Origin: Phymorhynchus buccinoides
Taxonomy: Eukaryota > Mollusca > Gastropoda > Neogastropoda > Raphitomidae
DNA: 64,000 nucleotides
Assembly: GCA_017654935.2 (NCBI GenBank)
Contig: CM065704.1
Location: 23,782,856 to 23,846,855, forward strand
Reading direction: 5' to 3'
Shown here one piece after another: positions 14,474 through 26,744 of this stretch; the stretch's first letter is position 1, and each line of letters begins with the position of its first letter. The notes under the pieces are model-generated. The model was not told the DNA's origin and did not search any database. It saw only the letters and a list, made by a program, of their open reading frames with translations. Position numbers and translations under genes: made by a program.

Positions 14474-14558
14474 CTCTCCTCTGTCACTCACATACAAACA
14501 CACACACACAAGTATGCGCAAAATACAAACAAACACAAACACACACACGCACACAAAC

Positions 14559-14602
<44 letters not shown>

Positions 14603-14820
14603 TCCGCATTAACAAAAGGTCACAGAAACCTGCTTTGCGGGCTTTCATTGTTTTCCTTCACGCCCACGCTATATACCATTAACAATTCCTTTATGTGGTT
14701 GACCTTGTAGCTACATGCTTCAGTGGCTGTAAATTGACTTGGGAATCGTGCTCAATCGATACGATGTCGTCACTCTCAAGGGGGGGGTGGGGGGGGGGGG
14801 GGGGGGGGGGGGGGGGGGCT
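13138..14820. repeat. Simple-sequence region: poly(C)/C-rich, (CT)n, (CA)n, poly(G)
   Basis: After about 260 bp of unremarkable sequence come poly(C) near 13405, a C-rich stretch at 13605-13960, CT-rich sequence at 14057-14200, poly(C) at 14305-14328, a (CT)n block at 14382-14478, CA-rich sequence ending in (CA)n at 14559-14594, and a poly(G) run at 14779-14818. Proline-rich or Ser-Leu reading frames here are by-products. No gene is seen. Confidence 0.9.
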
Positions 14821-15007
14821 TTATATCATAATGGATTGTGAAAGTCACTTCAGCGTCATGAACGGGATGCAAAACAGCTGTTGATGCTCGTAATATTTCA
14901 TTATTAACTGTTATTAATTAATACCCACCGGAATAGCGATCTGCCCTCTCTGCTATCTGCCTGACACTCATGATCGGAAACGACTGACTGGCATACGTTG
15001 TGTTTTA

Positions 15008-15560
15008 AAGACCCACTGACCCAGCAAGATTAACTCCCTTGTTTTTTTTCTGGGTAGGTGTGATCCACATACAAGTTCCTCCATACACGATCGAGGCTGC
15101 TCTTTAAAGTGATGTCTCGTTTTCATGTCAGGGGGAATTTGTATGGGAGTCAAACCTGGTCAAAATAAGATTTCTTACCAGCGACAGATGGAAACACGTG
15201 AAACTCGTGATTTTCAATCATGGATCTGGTGGGTCTTTAAAGACCCCCCACGTCACGTGTCAAAATCACGGTTGTCACGTGTTTCCCCTCTTATAGCTGG
15301 TAAGAAATCTTAAAGACACACTGACGCACCACGATTAAGTCCCTTGGTTTTTTCTGGGTAGCTGTGACCCACATACAAATAAATCCCCCAACTTCAAATT
15401 GAGGCTGCTCTTTAAAATGTTTCGTTTTTCAATTTGGGGACATTTGTTGTGGGAGTCAAACCTGGTCAAAACATGATTTCTTACCAGCTTATAAGAGGGA
15501 AAACACGCTGAAACCCGTGATTTTGACACGTGACCTGGTGGGTCTTTAAGAAATCTTCCT
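15008..15560. repeat. Direct repeat pair with internal foldback
   Basis: Two related units at about 15008-15240 and 15312-15555 share AAAGAC(A/C)CACTGAC, TTTTTTCTGGGTAG, GAGGCTGCTCTTTAAA and GGGAGTCAAACCTGGTCAAA in order. Between them AAGATTTCTTACCAGC near 15168 is matched in reverse by GCTGGTAAGAAATCTT ending at 15312, giving a foldback of about 145 bp. It is probably a non-autonomous DNA transposon or SINE-like unit. No coding potential. Confidence 0.7.
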
Positions 15561-15856
15561 AGCATAATGAGGGAATGTGGACACGTGACGTGGGGGATAA
15601 GGACTTCAGGCACGGTCTAGAAATGCGCCGATGGGAACCTATTTAAGACGGTACCCTCAATGCTGAAATGTGATGCATTTGTCCTATACCGTGCCGATAT
15701 AATTTGAAGGAGAGTAGTGTTCAGACATGGCTAACGAATGAAACCACACTCTAAATGTTCTTCTCACCCTTGTCATTTGCGCGTAAAAGAAATCCAAAGA
15801 TTTAGCCAATGATGACATAAAAGTTAGAACTGTAATGAAAGACAGTATTACTATCA
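15560..15856. other. Unique stretch, nothing recognised
   Basis: About 300 bp with no long reading frame, repeat or splice-bounded segment that I can support. Confidence 0.5.
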
Positions 15857-16010
15857 TTACACACGATCAATCAAATCAAATCAAATCAAATCAAATTCAC
15901 TTTATTATCTCCCAAGGAGAAAATGTTTTCAGGTGCCAGAATAACAAAGACATCCACATTCAGTATGCGTGAATAGGAGCAAAAGTTACACATAATACAC
16001 GCTTAAAGAT
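15857..16010 (-). mobile_element. Retroposon 3' tail, (AATCA)n type
   Basis: A five-base tandem tract (ATCAA)n at about 15866-15896 is followed by TTCACTTTATTATCTCCCAAGG. Read on the minus strand, this is the typical 3' end of a LINE or SINE copy with a short-repeat tail. The body is too short or too diverged to classify. Confidence 0.5.
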
Positions 16011-16529
16011 ACCCATTATATGTGAATACATACACATCGCTAATAAACTTTCAGGTTAATTAATGGGGCAGTTCCTTAGGCAGAAGCAGTTACGTCTTGC
16101 GTCACTAAAGTGGGGCTAAGCCGCCATATTGGAGTCACGTGATTTCTGAGAGGCTTTGATGAAGCTACGGGTCATCACCGTCTGTCTGAAGACCCTCAAC
16201 ATGCTTGCACAATTTCTGCCGACGACGCATTCAAGAAAATATACAATGTATATCCTCCATATTTGTTTTTGCAAAACTACCCCATTGACCTTGACATTGG
16301 ACCTGGTCACGTGACCAGTGACATATTTTGTCCCAAAAAATACTCATTGCACTTTTCCCATGATGGGAAATCATGAGAAAAGATCAGTTAGTGTTTTGGG
16401 GACACAATGTGTCACTGCTCACGTGACCAGGCCTAAAGAGAAATTAAACGGGATAATTGACAGAAGAAGAAGAAGGGGGGAATCAAAAACAACGAAGACA
16501 GAAGAAACAGAAAACAACAAGACCAATAT

Positions 16530-17160
16530 GGGTCTTATCGCTGTTTGGGTGAAGCTGCTCGCACTCATTAGCATGCCAAACCGAGCTCACTCATATCATA
16601 TCATATCAGTTTACGCTCTGTATGCTTATTGAAGCCTTTTGCCCTCTAGATATTTTTCACATGTAGTATAAATTGATATTTTGTTTTGGCCTGTGAATTA
16701 CTTTGGCTTTTGTGCATTGATTTTTTAATTTATTTTCTCCAAATGTATGGAGTATAGTCATACTAGTATTAATGTTTTTTGTCAATAAGATTTTTGAACA
16801 TATTATTTAGTGATGATGCATTTTACAGTTTCATTAGAAAAATTGTTCCATGCAGTTATTACTCTGTTAGTACAAATGTTTTTAGCTGAACGACTGTTAT
16901 TTAGGTGTTTTTTTAGTTGGCTTGAAACTATGCCCTCGTGTTCTTTCCTCATCAGTTATAGTTAGTGAAGTTTTGGTTGTGAAGCATAATTACACCAAGT
17001 TTATTAGCTCACCAAACCAGGAATAGCTGTTTGAGTGAAGCTGCTCGCACTCATTATTAGCATACCAAACCGAGGTCATTACTATATTTAGCATACCAAA
17101 CTAAGCTCATTAGCATAATATCAAACCGAGCTCATTAGCAATACCAAACCGACCTGGTCA
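16530..17160. repeat. Direct repeat pair and AGCATACCAAACCGAGCTCATT mini-tandem
   Basis: A segment containing AGCTGCTCGCACTCATTA (about 16541-16590) recurs near 17028-17075, roughly 490 bp downstream. The second copy is followed by three or four decayed units of about 32 bp with 'AGCATACCAAACCGAGCTC' (17050-17160). The intervening AT-rich sequence has no reading frame. This could be a short element with direct ends or a local duplication. Confidence 0.5.
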
Positions 17161-17486
17161 CAAACGCTGACAAAAATAGCTCGCCATGACCTCTTCTTTA
17201 CCCGGATTATGCCCTAAATATAGCAAGGAAACACTGTATTGCTAATATCCCCTTTCCCCCTAATATTTGTAATCCACACTGCAACGGCACCTAGCTGACA
17301 AATCCGGAAAATCTAAAGCCCCAGTCCCAATCAGACAAGAAAGGTTACCTAGTAGGTCTATTATTATAATAAGCGGGTGATACTTCGGTGATCAAAGATC
17401 GCGCGGGATAATGACAAATGACGTCACTAGACACGGCGACACCTTTATATAAATAATGTATGGAAACGGGAGAACTGAAAAGTGTC

Positions 17487-17489
<3 letters not shown>

Positions 17490-17534
<45 letters not shown>

Positions 17535-17585
17535 CGCGTGCGTGCGTGCGTGCGTGCGTGCATGCGTGCGTGCGTGTGTGTGTGA
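17490..17585. repeat. (TG)n / (TGCG)n microsatellite
   Basis: A TG run from about 17490 grades into GCGTGCGT units and ends at 17585. Confidence 0.95.
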
Positions 17586-17646
17586 TGTCAGAGGTCATTG
17601 ATTTTAAATGTAAGAGGTTGGGAAGTCAATGTAAAAGAGATCAGAT

Positions 17647-18129
17647 GTTCATGTTAAGCGTAGTTCCTTCTCAGAGTCAATCAAAACTAAAAGGAAAAGA
17701 AAAAGGAAAGGAAAGAAAACATACTTGGGAAATTTTCGGCCAGCTTACTGCTGGCCTTCGTCAACCCACACTGAGTCAGAAGTCCTGGGGGGGGGGGGGG
17801 GGGGGGGGCTGTTGGTGTGTCCCCTTGAGTTGTGTCTACTGAACCACAATTCACAAAAAGGAAAGTCAAAGAGGCAATAGAAATTAGAGAGAGAAGACCA
17901 AGCCTAAACAGGGACTCAGGTTATGATCTACCCATCCTATGCAACAGTGTGCTGAACCAGACCAGCTGTGAACACAACTCAAGGGGTGACACCAACAGCC
18001 CCCAGACTTCTGAGCCAGTGTGGGTTGAGGAAGGCCAGCAAAGCTGGCCGAAAATGTCCCAAGTATGTTTTCTTTCCTTTTCCTTTTAGTTTTGATTGAC
18101 TCTGAGAAGGAACTACGCTTAACATGAAC
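17647..18129. repeat. Foldback (inverted-repeat) element, ~480 bp
   Basis: GTTCATGTTAAGCGTAGTTC at 17647 is matched exactly in reverse at 18110-18129. The arms continue inward for about 170 bp each through CTCAGAGTCAATCAAAACTA, a purine-rich tract, a CCAGC..GCTGG segment and the CAACTCAAGGGG segment. The left arm holds a poly(G) run at 17789-17808 absent from the right arm. The arms enclose about 110 bp. No reading frame of interest, so probably a MITE-like foldback. Confidence 0.8.
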
Positions 18130-18179
18130 ACACCAGAGTGAGAAAGTGTATTTACTCAAATCAGATATCCAGTTGAGAG

Positions 18180-18482
<303 letters not shown>

Positions 18483-19091
18483 TCTCTCACATTAACATTC
18501 CCTCTTCTTTTTTAACAATGCAAAAATACAAACGGCATACAAGGGACCATACTGGTAAAATCCCCATATTGTCTCTCCCTCCAACAGTATTTTCCCTTGC
18601 TCGCTTTGACCTTATCCTTTCATTCAATGTCCTTTTGTTGTTTGATTGGTTGACGTTCGCCTGTAAGGAGCCAGGAGTAAAGTGAAAGCCGAACAAGTAA
18701 CGATTTTCTACATAAAAGGAAATTCACGGTACAGCTCTTAGTCTTTCGTGGACGACTATGACTCTCAAACTAGGGGTCATTTGCACCGACTCTAGTGCTG
18801 CAGCCAAAGGGATTGGTTGGCCTTTATGGACCTTTTCCCAATCCCAGCTTTTCTCAAAATCCTTTCGGCCGAGAGAGTGATGACGTATCCTAGGCAAGGC
18901 ATCTATCTCCACTATTAACACATTGTAGCCCAACAATCAGAATAGCAGCTACCCCCCCCCCCCCCCCCCCCCCCCCCACTCCCCCCTCTGCTACCTGGCA
19001 ACCCTAGTCCCCTGTGCTGCACAAACTTAGTACGGAGGAGTAGGAGAAAGTTTGAAGGAAATATAAATGAAAGAGGGGGAAAACGAAAATG

Positions 19092-19561
<470 letters not shown>

Positions 19562-19759
19562 GATCTAAGCGAAATATAAGAAACTGTGACATGGATTGTT
19601 ATTGAACATATCGCTTCCGCATGGTATTATAGTAAGGAGTGTGACGATTTTGTTGTTGTTACAATATGTATAATTATGTAGGCTATAAACTACTCTCGCT
19701 ATAAACTATTCTATCCGACGGGTATTATATCTCCAAACAGTTGTATCTTCATTATTGAT

Positions 19760-19912
19760 CAGGGCCTGTATTCACATTTGCGATAATATGAGACTTATCA
19801 TCATGATACCTTAGAAGTCCTTCTAAAGTCCTATTGAAATCCTACTACTTTAGAAGGACTTCTAAGATATGATGATAAGTCTCACACTATCTCAACGTGA
19901 ATACAAGCCCTG
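19760..19912. mobile_element. MITE-like palindromic element, 153 bp
   Basis: The ends CAGGGCCTGTATTCAC and GTGAATACAAGCCCTG are imperfect inverted repeats. Inside, GAGACTTATCATCATGAT and CCTTAGAAGTCCTTCTAAAG pair with ATGATGATAAGTCTCA and ACTTTAGAAGGACTTCTAAG, so almost the whole element folds on itself. It encodes nothing. A target-site duplication could not be fixed with certainty. Confidence 0.75.
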
Positions 19913-19975
19913 AATAACAGAGGCGATCTCTTACCATAATACTTCTTAAACATAAAATTACCAACACCACTTGGA

Positions 19976-19978
<3 letters not shown>

Positions 19979-20019
<41 letters not shown>

Positions 20020-20107
20020 CGCGTGTGCGTGCGTGTGCGCGTGTGCGTGCGCGTGCGTGTGCGTGCGTGTGCGTGTGTGTGTATGTGTGTTTGTGTGTGC
20101 GTGTGTG

Positions 20108-20151
<44 letters not shown>

Positions 20152-20153
20152 TG

Positions 20154-20190
<37 letters not shown>

Positions 20191-20212
20191 TGTGTGTGCG
20201 TGCGCGCGCTCG
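19979..20212. repeat. (GT)n / (GTGC)n microsatellite
   Basis: TG repeats with interspersed GCGTGCGT units, downstream of gene A's last coding exon. The 20213-20425 stretch that follows is probably gene A 3' untranslated sequence, but no clear poly(A) signal was identified. Confidence 0.95.
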
Positions 20213-20425
20213 CCATTGTCTGTGTTGATTAAGATCCAACATACAAATACCAAGTGCACTCTGTCTTTGAGCTTCCGCGTGTTTGTGTGAATGTGTGTTG
20301 TACGGGTGACAATGGTTTGATTATAAAGAATACCTTTAGTTTTAGCATACATGCACACAGGAGAAGAGATGATTTTTTTGAAACATATAAAATACAATAA
20401 CAGACAAAGCAGTCTAAACAGTATA

Positions 20426-22480
20426 TCACTGTCGGTGTGCGTTCCCCTTCAGGTGAAATCTTAGGCGTTTCAAGACTCTCCGTTTCTGCACCTGCCTTCG
20501 TCGTTCGAACACTCCGCTGAACAAATAAAGGTAGGGTGTCACAGCTGCACTGAAGAACACAAAGAAAACTGACAGAGAGTAGAGAACGTCACCAGGCACC
20601 CACGCTTCCCGTGACGTCAGCACAGCCCATGACGTCACGAGCCCCCAACAGCAGGCGTCCATGACGATGACGCTGATGACGCGACGTGCTGCGTTGAAGT
20701 GGCGAGCCTTGTCCTCGTGGAGCATAACAGCCACAGTGTTGCTGTGGATCAGGATGTAGATGTAGGTCTGTCCTGCCACAGCCAGCACCATCAACGTGCC
20801 GTTCACAACCACCAGCAAGCTGAAGGCGTAGTGATGTCCCCCTGGTTGATCCCCTGAGACAGGCAGTGGAATGCAGAGACTGGTCTGACTGAAATCACTG
20901 TCTGCTGACACAGCGGGCACCAGGGAGAGACAGACACCTGTCAGCCATGACAGGAGACAGACACATGAACCTACCTTCCTTCTCCTCTCTTCACGTGACC
21001 TGTCTGGCCAGGTGAGAACGTAACACTTCTCCAGGGTAATGCTGACATTGAGAAATACAGCCACCTCACAGGAAAGCAGGAAGATAGCTGCTGACACCTT
21101 ACAGAGGACACTAGATCTCCATACCCTGTCATACCACAGGTAAGAGTCAATGTGTATCTCATCCATCACACTTAGGACTGAGAGGTGTATTCCCATTAAA
21201 AATTTAGAGAAACACATGTTAGACATAAATAACGCATTGGTGTCTTTCATGTTGCTTTCTCGGATAAACAACACACACAAAATACAATTACCTAAAATAA
21301 TCAAAGGTGCTAGAGTGTAAATTAAATTCAGATTCATACTAGTTCCCAGGAGACGTTTACATGTGGAAAATAAAGAAGGAGGACCATGACAGTTCTGTGC
21401 GTTCAAGTGATCTGGTAAAGAATCTTCACAACACAGCCTAAAATTGTCCACGTGCAATTCTCTCAGCCTGGTGAATCCCTTCAACGTCCTGTGAGGAAAT
21501 TCCATCATCTCACTACCACGGAGATCTAGCTTGGTGAGGACAGGATGGTCAAACTGTTCCCCAGACACAGTGAGAGTTCTGCTGCCAGACAGGTTGAGGA
21601 CAACGAGTCCAGGGAAAGGCTGCAGTCTGTTGAGGTTCAGCTCTGATAGCTCCATATAGGTCAGGTCCAGGACTCTGAGGTTGGGAAATGTAAAGTCAGT
21701 GACTGATACACTGATAAAGAGAGAAATCAAAGGATTGCTTGCTAAAACGAAATAATTAAGGTTAGTGACATTTGCAAGAGTATCTAAAGTAACAGAGTTC
21801 AGAAGATTTTGGCTGACATCCAGAATTCTTATGTTAGGGAGCATCGGTAAAACCAATTCAGTCAAATTACAGCCAGTCATGTTCAGGGATATCAACATCC
21901 TATTCCCAAACAGGCTTTCTGCTTTCACATCACTCCCAGACACATCCAAATAACGAATCTCTAGATATTCCTCTACAGGAAACACCTGACCACAGGTGAA
22001 AGCCAGCCCCTGGCAGGAGCAGTGGCGAGGACAAGACAGGGAGCAGTACCATTCATCGTCCTGCTCAGGACAGTGGTTCATACCGTCACACACATGATCT
22101 GGGTGAAGACACACCCGAGACTGACGACAGCCAAAGTACCCAGGGCAGGAGTATGTCTCACAGTCCGCCTCATCTTCTTTGTTGGGACAGTCAAAGACAC
22201 CGTTACACCGCACAAACACTGGGAAATAGAAAGGTACAGAAGGACATTGAAAATGTGTCAGAGGATAATTGGCAAACAAATAAAATGGCAAGTAGGATAC
22301 TCCCGAATGGTCGTCATTGCTGTTGAAGTCAACTACAGAAGGAAGCACGTAATACTTTTTCCAATTGCCATGGCAATCTATACTAGGGTTGACATGCACT
22401 GCGAATTTGCACATTTGTGTGTCCACAGAGTTCTTGCAGTAGGTGTCGAACGAACTGCACCAGTTTGAGTCGTGAATACA
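20426..22480 (-). CDS. Gene A last exon: LDLa-LRR-seven-helix receptor (GRL101-like)
   Basis: This exon is open over 685 codons to the stop at 20426. The acceptor is inferred at CTGAAG/TGTATT, in phase 0 with the upstream exon, and matches gene B's boundary. In order it shows a decayed LDLa half, two LDLa modules (CNGVFDCPNKEDEADC; CDGMNHCPEQDDEWYC), an LRR N-cap (CPRHCSCQGLAFTC), about seven LRRs, a Cys-Cys hinge (LCCEDSL) and seven hydrophobic helices. The family couples an extracellular LRR ligand-binding domain to G proteins at the plasma membrane. Several signature residues are altered: SK instead of SD in TM2 (Lys codon 21205-21203), EKC instead of DRF/DRY after TM3 (21031-21023), CWGL instead of CWFP in TM6, and TPYLY instead of NPxxY in TM7. 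The open frame argues against a simple pseudogene. Confidence 0.9.
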   Translation of the reverse strand, partial: CIHDSNWCSSFDTYCKNSVDTQMCKFAVHVNPSIDCHGNWKKYYVLPSVVDFNSNDDHSGVSYLPFYLFANYPLTHFQCPSVPFYFPVFVRCNGVFDCPNKEDEADCETYSCPGYFGCRQSRVCLHPDHVCDGMNHCPEQDDEWYCSLSCPRHCSCQGLAFTCGQVFPVEEYLEIRYLDVSGSDVKAESLFGNRMLISLNMTGCNLTELVLPMLPNIRILDVSQNLLNSVTLDTLANVTNLNYFVLASNPLISLFISVSVTDFTFPNLRVLDLTYMELSELNLNRLQPFPGLVVLNLSGSRTLTVSGEQFDHPVLTKLDLRGSEMMEFPHRTLKGFTRLRELHVDNFRLCCEDSLPDHLNAQNCHGPPSLFSTCKRLLGTSMNLNLIYTLAPLIILGNCILCVLFIRESNMKDTNALFMSNMCFSKFLMGIHLSVLSVMDEIHIDSYLWYDRVWRSSVLCKVSAAIFLLSCEVAVFLNVSITLEKCYVLTWPDRSREERRRKVGSCVCLLSWLTGVCLSLVPAVSADSDFSQTSLCIPLPVSGDQPGGHHYAFSLLVVVNGTLMVLAVAGQTYIYILIHSNTVAVMLHEDKARHFNAARRVISVIVMDACCWGLVTSWAVLTSREAWVPGDVLYSLSVFFVFFSAAVTPYLYLFSGVFERRRQVQKRRVLKRLRFHLKGNAHRQ

Positions 22481-23423
22481 CTTCAGATAAGTACAAGAAA
22501 ACGAGAAACCATAATTCTTTAACACATGATTGCATTTGTTTTCAAGTAGGGTGGAACACAGACATACAAATTCTGCACTTCAGAATTGATTAGATCTGCT
22601 AAATGTAAACTGTGCTAACACTTGAGCTCACCTGCTATTTCTGCAAAAGAACTCATGTTAAAGTTATCATGATAGTCGAAAAACATAATTCATCCCCACA
22701 AGCAGGCCCCATTATTTTAGCTTCCCGTTGAGTTTTTGGTAAATGGCTTTCATCTTCAGCTTAAGTGAGAAGGTGACACTAATACTTTTGTCTTTGTTAT
22801 AATTAATTAAAAACAATTAAAACACGCATTAGCTGTTCCAAACGTAGGGCCTGCGCCATGAACAATGTATGTTCTTTCAACCTAATTCTTGTCTTTACAT
22901 ACCCCAAAATCTGCCCGTAGGCTGCCATTTGAATCTGTCAACATCGAACACAGAAATAATTTTGTCACAATTCAGCATTGAATCCGTCAGATACAAATAC
23001 AAATGGTTAACAGTGCCAGGGCTGGTGGTTATCATTTATAGTGCATTACAGAGAAACCATATTCTGTTCATACGAAAACTATAAGACTGTCTGCTCGAAC
23101 GCCATTTTAATTTTCCTTTCAAGCTTCAACCTTTTTTTAAACAAAATTAATTGGTACATGCATTGATTGAAAATAAGCAATTGAACTATGGTAAACAAAA
23201 ATTAAATAGCAGAATTCTGAAACCGGATTTTGTCATGGGCACTTGTGGAAAACGTAAACGGTTTGAGTTTGTTTTGCTTCGATTTTGGAATCCACATTAT
23301 AACCAAACTAATAGTTTATGCAACTTTTCAATAATTCAGAAGCAATTTTGATAAACTTAAAAATAATAACTTAAAGGAACAAAAACAATACTTTAATTTA
23401 TTTTTTTATAATTCTCTGATTAC
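22481..23423 (-). other. Gene A intron between LDLa exon and LRR/7TM exon
   Basis: 943 bp with donor CAG/GTAATC at 23424/23423 and acceptor ...CTTATCTGAAG at 22481. Phase is 0 on both sides. From 23267 leftward in gene direction the sequence is shared with the window's first bases. No other feature is seen. Confidence 0.7.
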
Positions 23424-24046
23424 CTGCCCACTGTCGCCACAAGCCATCAACCTTTCTCCACTGCACGGCGGATGAACACAGAAGTCCTCATCACTCCCGT
23501 CAAAACAATCCGCGTGGTAATCACACACCAGAGTGAAGGGCAGGCGCTCTCCTTCCGTGGAGCACAGAAAGTACAGAGAGTCTGACGTGTTTGGGGCCGA
23601 GCACCACGATGACGTCAGAGCTGTCATTGCGTCACCGAGGATGTGAAAATTGACGTCACTTTTACCCCAGCATTCACTCCGTGTGTCACAAGCCAGGAAC
23701 TCTGGCACCCAGTGGTTACCAGGGCAACGGATGAAGTGATCAGGGTAGGTATGGTTGGAGCCAGAAATGTCAACCAGGGTGATTGGCTCCGGTCCTTTCA
23801 GTTGTTGCTGACGGTGCTGCGTTTTGACCATTGGGGTGATTGGCTTTGGTCCTTTGGTTTCCTGCGGAAGGTGCTGCCCATTCTCTGGCTGGTCATGGCC
23901 AGGGCCGGAGGGCATCTCGCACAGATAATAGAACAGCTTGGGGCTGCACGAGTCCTCTGGCACGTGCACACTGCGTCTGTCTTTGTGGGTCATGGCCCCG
24001 CAATAAGGGGGAGGGATGATTCTGACATCTGTCAGTTTATATGCGT
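23424..24046 (-). CDS. Gene A exon: C-type lectin C-terminal half and LDLa
   Basis: It is bounded by acceptor TTTCTCTTATAG/ACGCAT at 24046 and donor GGGCAG/GTAATC at 23424. It encodes the end of a C-type lectin fold (PPYCGAMTHKD...SC...YLCEM), a linker rich in Pro and Gln, a Cys-rich segment (IRCPGNHW...FLACD...ECWG) and an LDLa module (LVCDYHADCFDGSDEDFC). It ends in phase 0, matching the next exon. It starts in phase 1, which does not match the phase 2 end of the upstream lectin exon at 35573, so an exon carrying the middle of the lectin fold is missing or unseen. A second acceptor at 24021 would restore phase but delete that middle. Confidence 0.85.
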
Positions 24047-24080
24047 CTATAAGAGAAACCAGTCCGAGCCAAGCAAGCAA

Positions 24081-24552
<472 letters not shown>

Positions 24553-24899
24553 GATAGCCTTTCCACGTTCATATGCACTTAAGCATTAAATGCTGTGGTC
24601 CATCATTCAATGTCATAACATAGATCCTAAGCAGTGTGACTGTGTGAGTGTGTTTGATGGCTTTCTACATTAACGCACCTTTAAGCTTGCAATTGTGTAC
24701 TTCATTGAAAATGTATGAATCATCCCCTATTGTTTAATGGTACACATTCCGTAATTGTGATAAAGTATATAACACAAGCAAGCACGGACAGTCGTGCATG
24801 CTTTTCGTGTGTTTTTTGTTTGTTGTCCGTCACCATAGGTGATCGGACTTTGCGATGGGCTGGTTTGTATTTTTGTTTGTTTGTTGTTGTTTTTTTTTT

Positions 24900-26040
24900 T
24901 TGTTTTTTTGTTTTTTTTTTTTTCTGTCTGTCCCAAGGATATCTCCCGAACCGCTTGACCAGAATCGCGTCAAATTTTGTGTGCTGGTGTGTCACCATGA
25001 GAGGAAGGCATCCGCGCAAAACTTTTGCCGTCGTGACCTTGACCTTGGCGTACGACCTTGAAAACCGAAAATATTTAAGGGGCCATAACTCCCACACCGT
25101 TGGTGTTAGAGTCTTCAAATTTGGCATGTAGGTACTTTGGCTTATGCCCGTTCTGATGGTGGCATACCGATTAAGGTCAACGTCACGGTCCGGGAGATCG
25201 GTAGGCCTTGAAAGTGGTAGGGGTCTACAAATTGGGTTTTAAGCCATATTTTCCACATTTGTACTTGACAGAAGCGCTTCAGATTGTGTGTGGTACTGTA
25301 TACCCTAGAGAAGAACACATCCGAGCGTAAATTATCACCATGCTGATCTTGACCTTGAAGTGTGACCTTGAAAACTGAAATTTCCTTCTTTGCGCTATAT
25401 GTTTCTTCTTTCTCTCTGTCCCAAGGATATCTTCTGAACGGGTTGGCACAATCGCTTCAAATTTTGTGTGAGGTGTGCCACTTTAATAGGAAGAGACATG
25501 AATTATCAAGGTCAAGGTCAAGGTCATGACCTTGGCGTACGACCTTGAAATCCGAAAATCTTTAAGGGGCCATAACTTCCACACCGTTGGTCTTAGAGTC
25601 TTCAAATGTGGCATGGAGGTACTTTGGCTTATGCCCTTTCTGATGATGGCATACTGATCAAGGTCAAGGTCACGGTCCGGGAGATCGATAGGCCTTGAAA
25701 GTGGTAGGGGTCTACAAACTGGGTTTTAAGCTTTATTTTCCACATTTGTACTTGACAGAAGCGCTTCAGATTGTGTGTGGTACTGTATACCCTAGAGTAG
25801 AAAACATTCGAGCATAAATTATCGCCATGCTGACCTTGACCTTGAAGTTTGACCTTGAAAACCGAAATTTCTTTCTTTGCGCTATATATTTCTTCTTCAA
25901 GCTGTATCTCGTGAACTAGAAGACAGAATCCCTTCCACTTTTGTGTCAGGATGTGACACTCTACGGGGTGTCGTAAGTGCGTGGCATTGCTGGTGACGAA
26001 CATGTCTGCCGCTCGGCGACGCCCTTGTTTATTCCTGTGG
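24900..26040. repeat. TGACCTTG-rich dispersed repeat, copy 2
   Basis: Near-identical to 1640-2770, with the same two subrepeats and the same terminal CGGCGACGCCCTTGTTT. It lies in a gene A intron. Confidence 0.8.
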
Positions 26041-26744
26041 TTGTTGTTTTGCCTTACTGTATTTTCCTTTCTTTCATTTTTTTGGTACTGAAATGTCTAT
26101 GTTTTTATTTTCCCCGTGAGCTTTACTATGCGTATATAAACAAACTGGAAACATGAAAATAACAACCATCAAAATGAGAGAACATTCAAGTAAGAGGAAT
26201 CCAGTATAGTAGCCATTTTGTTCGTTGCTAATCCAGTTAAATTACTTACAATCCTTAAATTCACGATGCTTGGAAAACGTCACTCTTGGGTGGTGGTATA
26301 TTGCCTGGTCTTCCCATTGAAACATACCTCTGTATCTGAAAAGTATAACCAAAGACAGTAACCATTTCACCGCCAAAGTCACATTTTAGCACCACAGTGA
26401 TTTAACACCTATGTCACTAAAAGGCATCAAATTGGGGTCTATTATCTAAAGATCCTATTGTCTTAGTTTTGGGAAGTAAGGATAGAACTTATTTTTATAT
26501 ATGTCACAGAAGAATCCCCAATACTGCAGATGGATTTTGTTCTCTACCCTTGTAAACTTAATGGACATTTTGGGCTGAAGTATGGCTGGCGGTGAAAGGG
26601 TTACGAGTATCCCAAAACACTCTGTCTCTGTCTGTGTGTGCTTGCAAGCATGCATGCGCGAGTATGGTAAGGTGGGGGAAAACGCCCCCCTCCCATCCCC
26701 CCACCCAGACCTAAGCAAGAAATCCTTTATTGCTCTTCTCTTTA

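Noticed and set aside
16921..16965. Another hammerhead (CTGATGAGG on the minus strand)
   Set aside because: No stem II can form before GAAAG and there is no matching stem I; only the seven-base core is shared.
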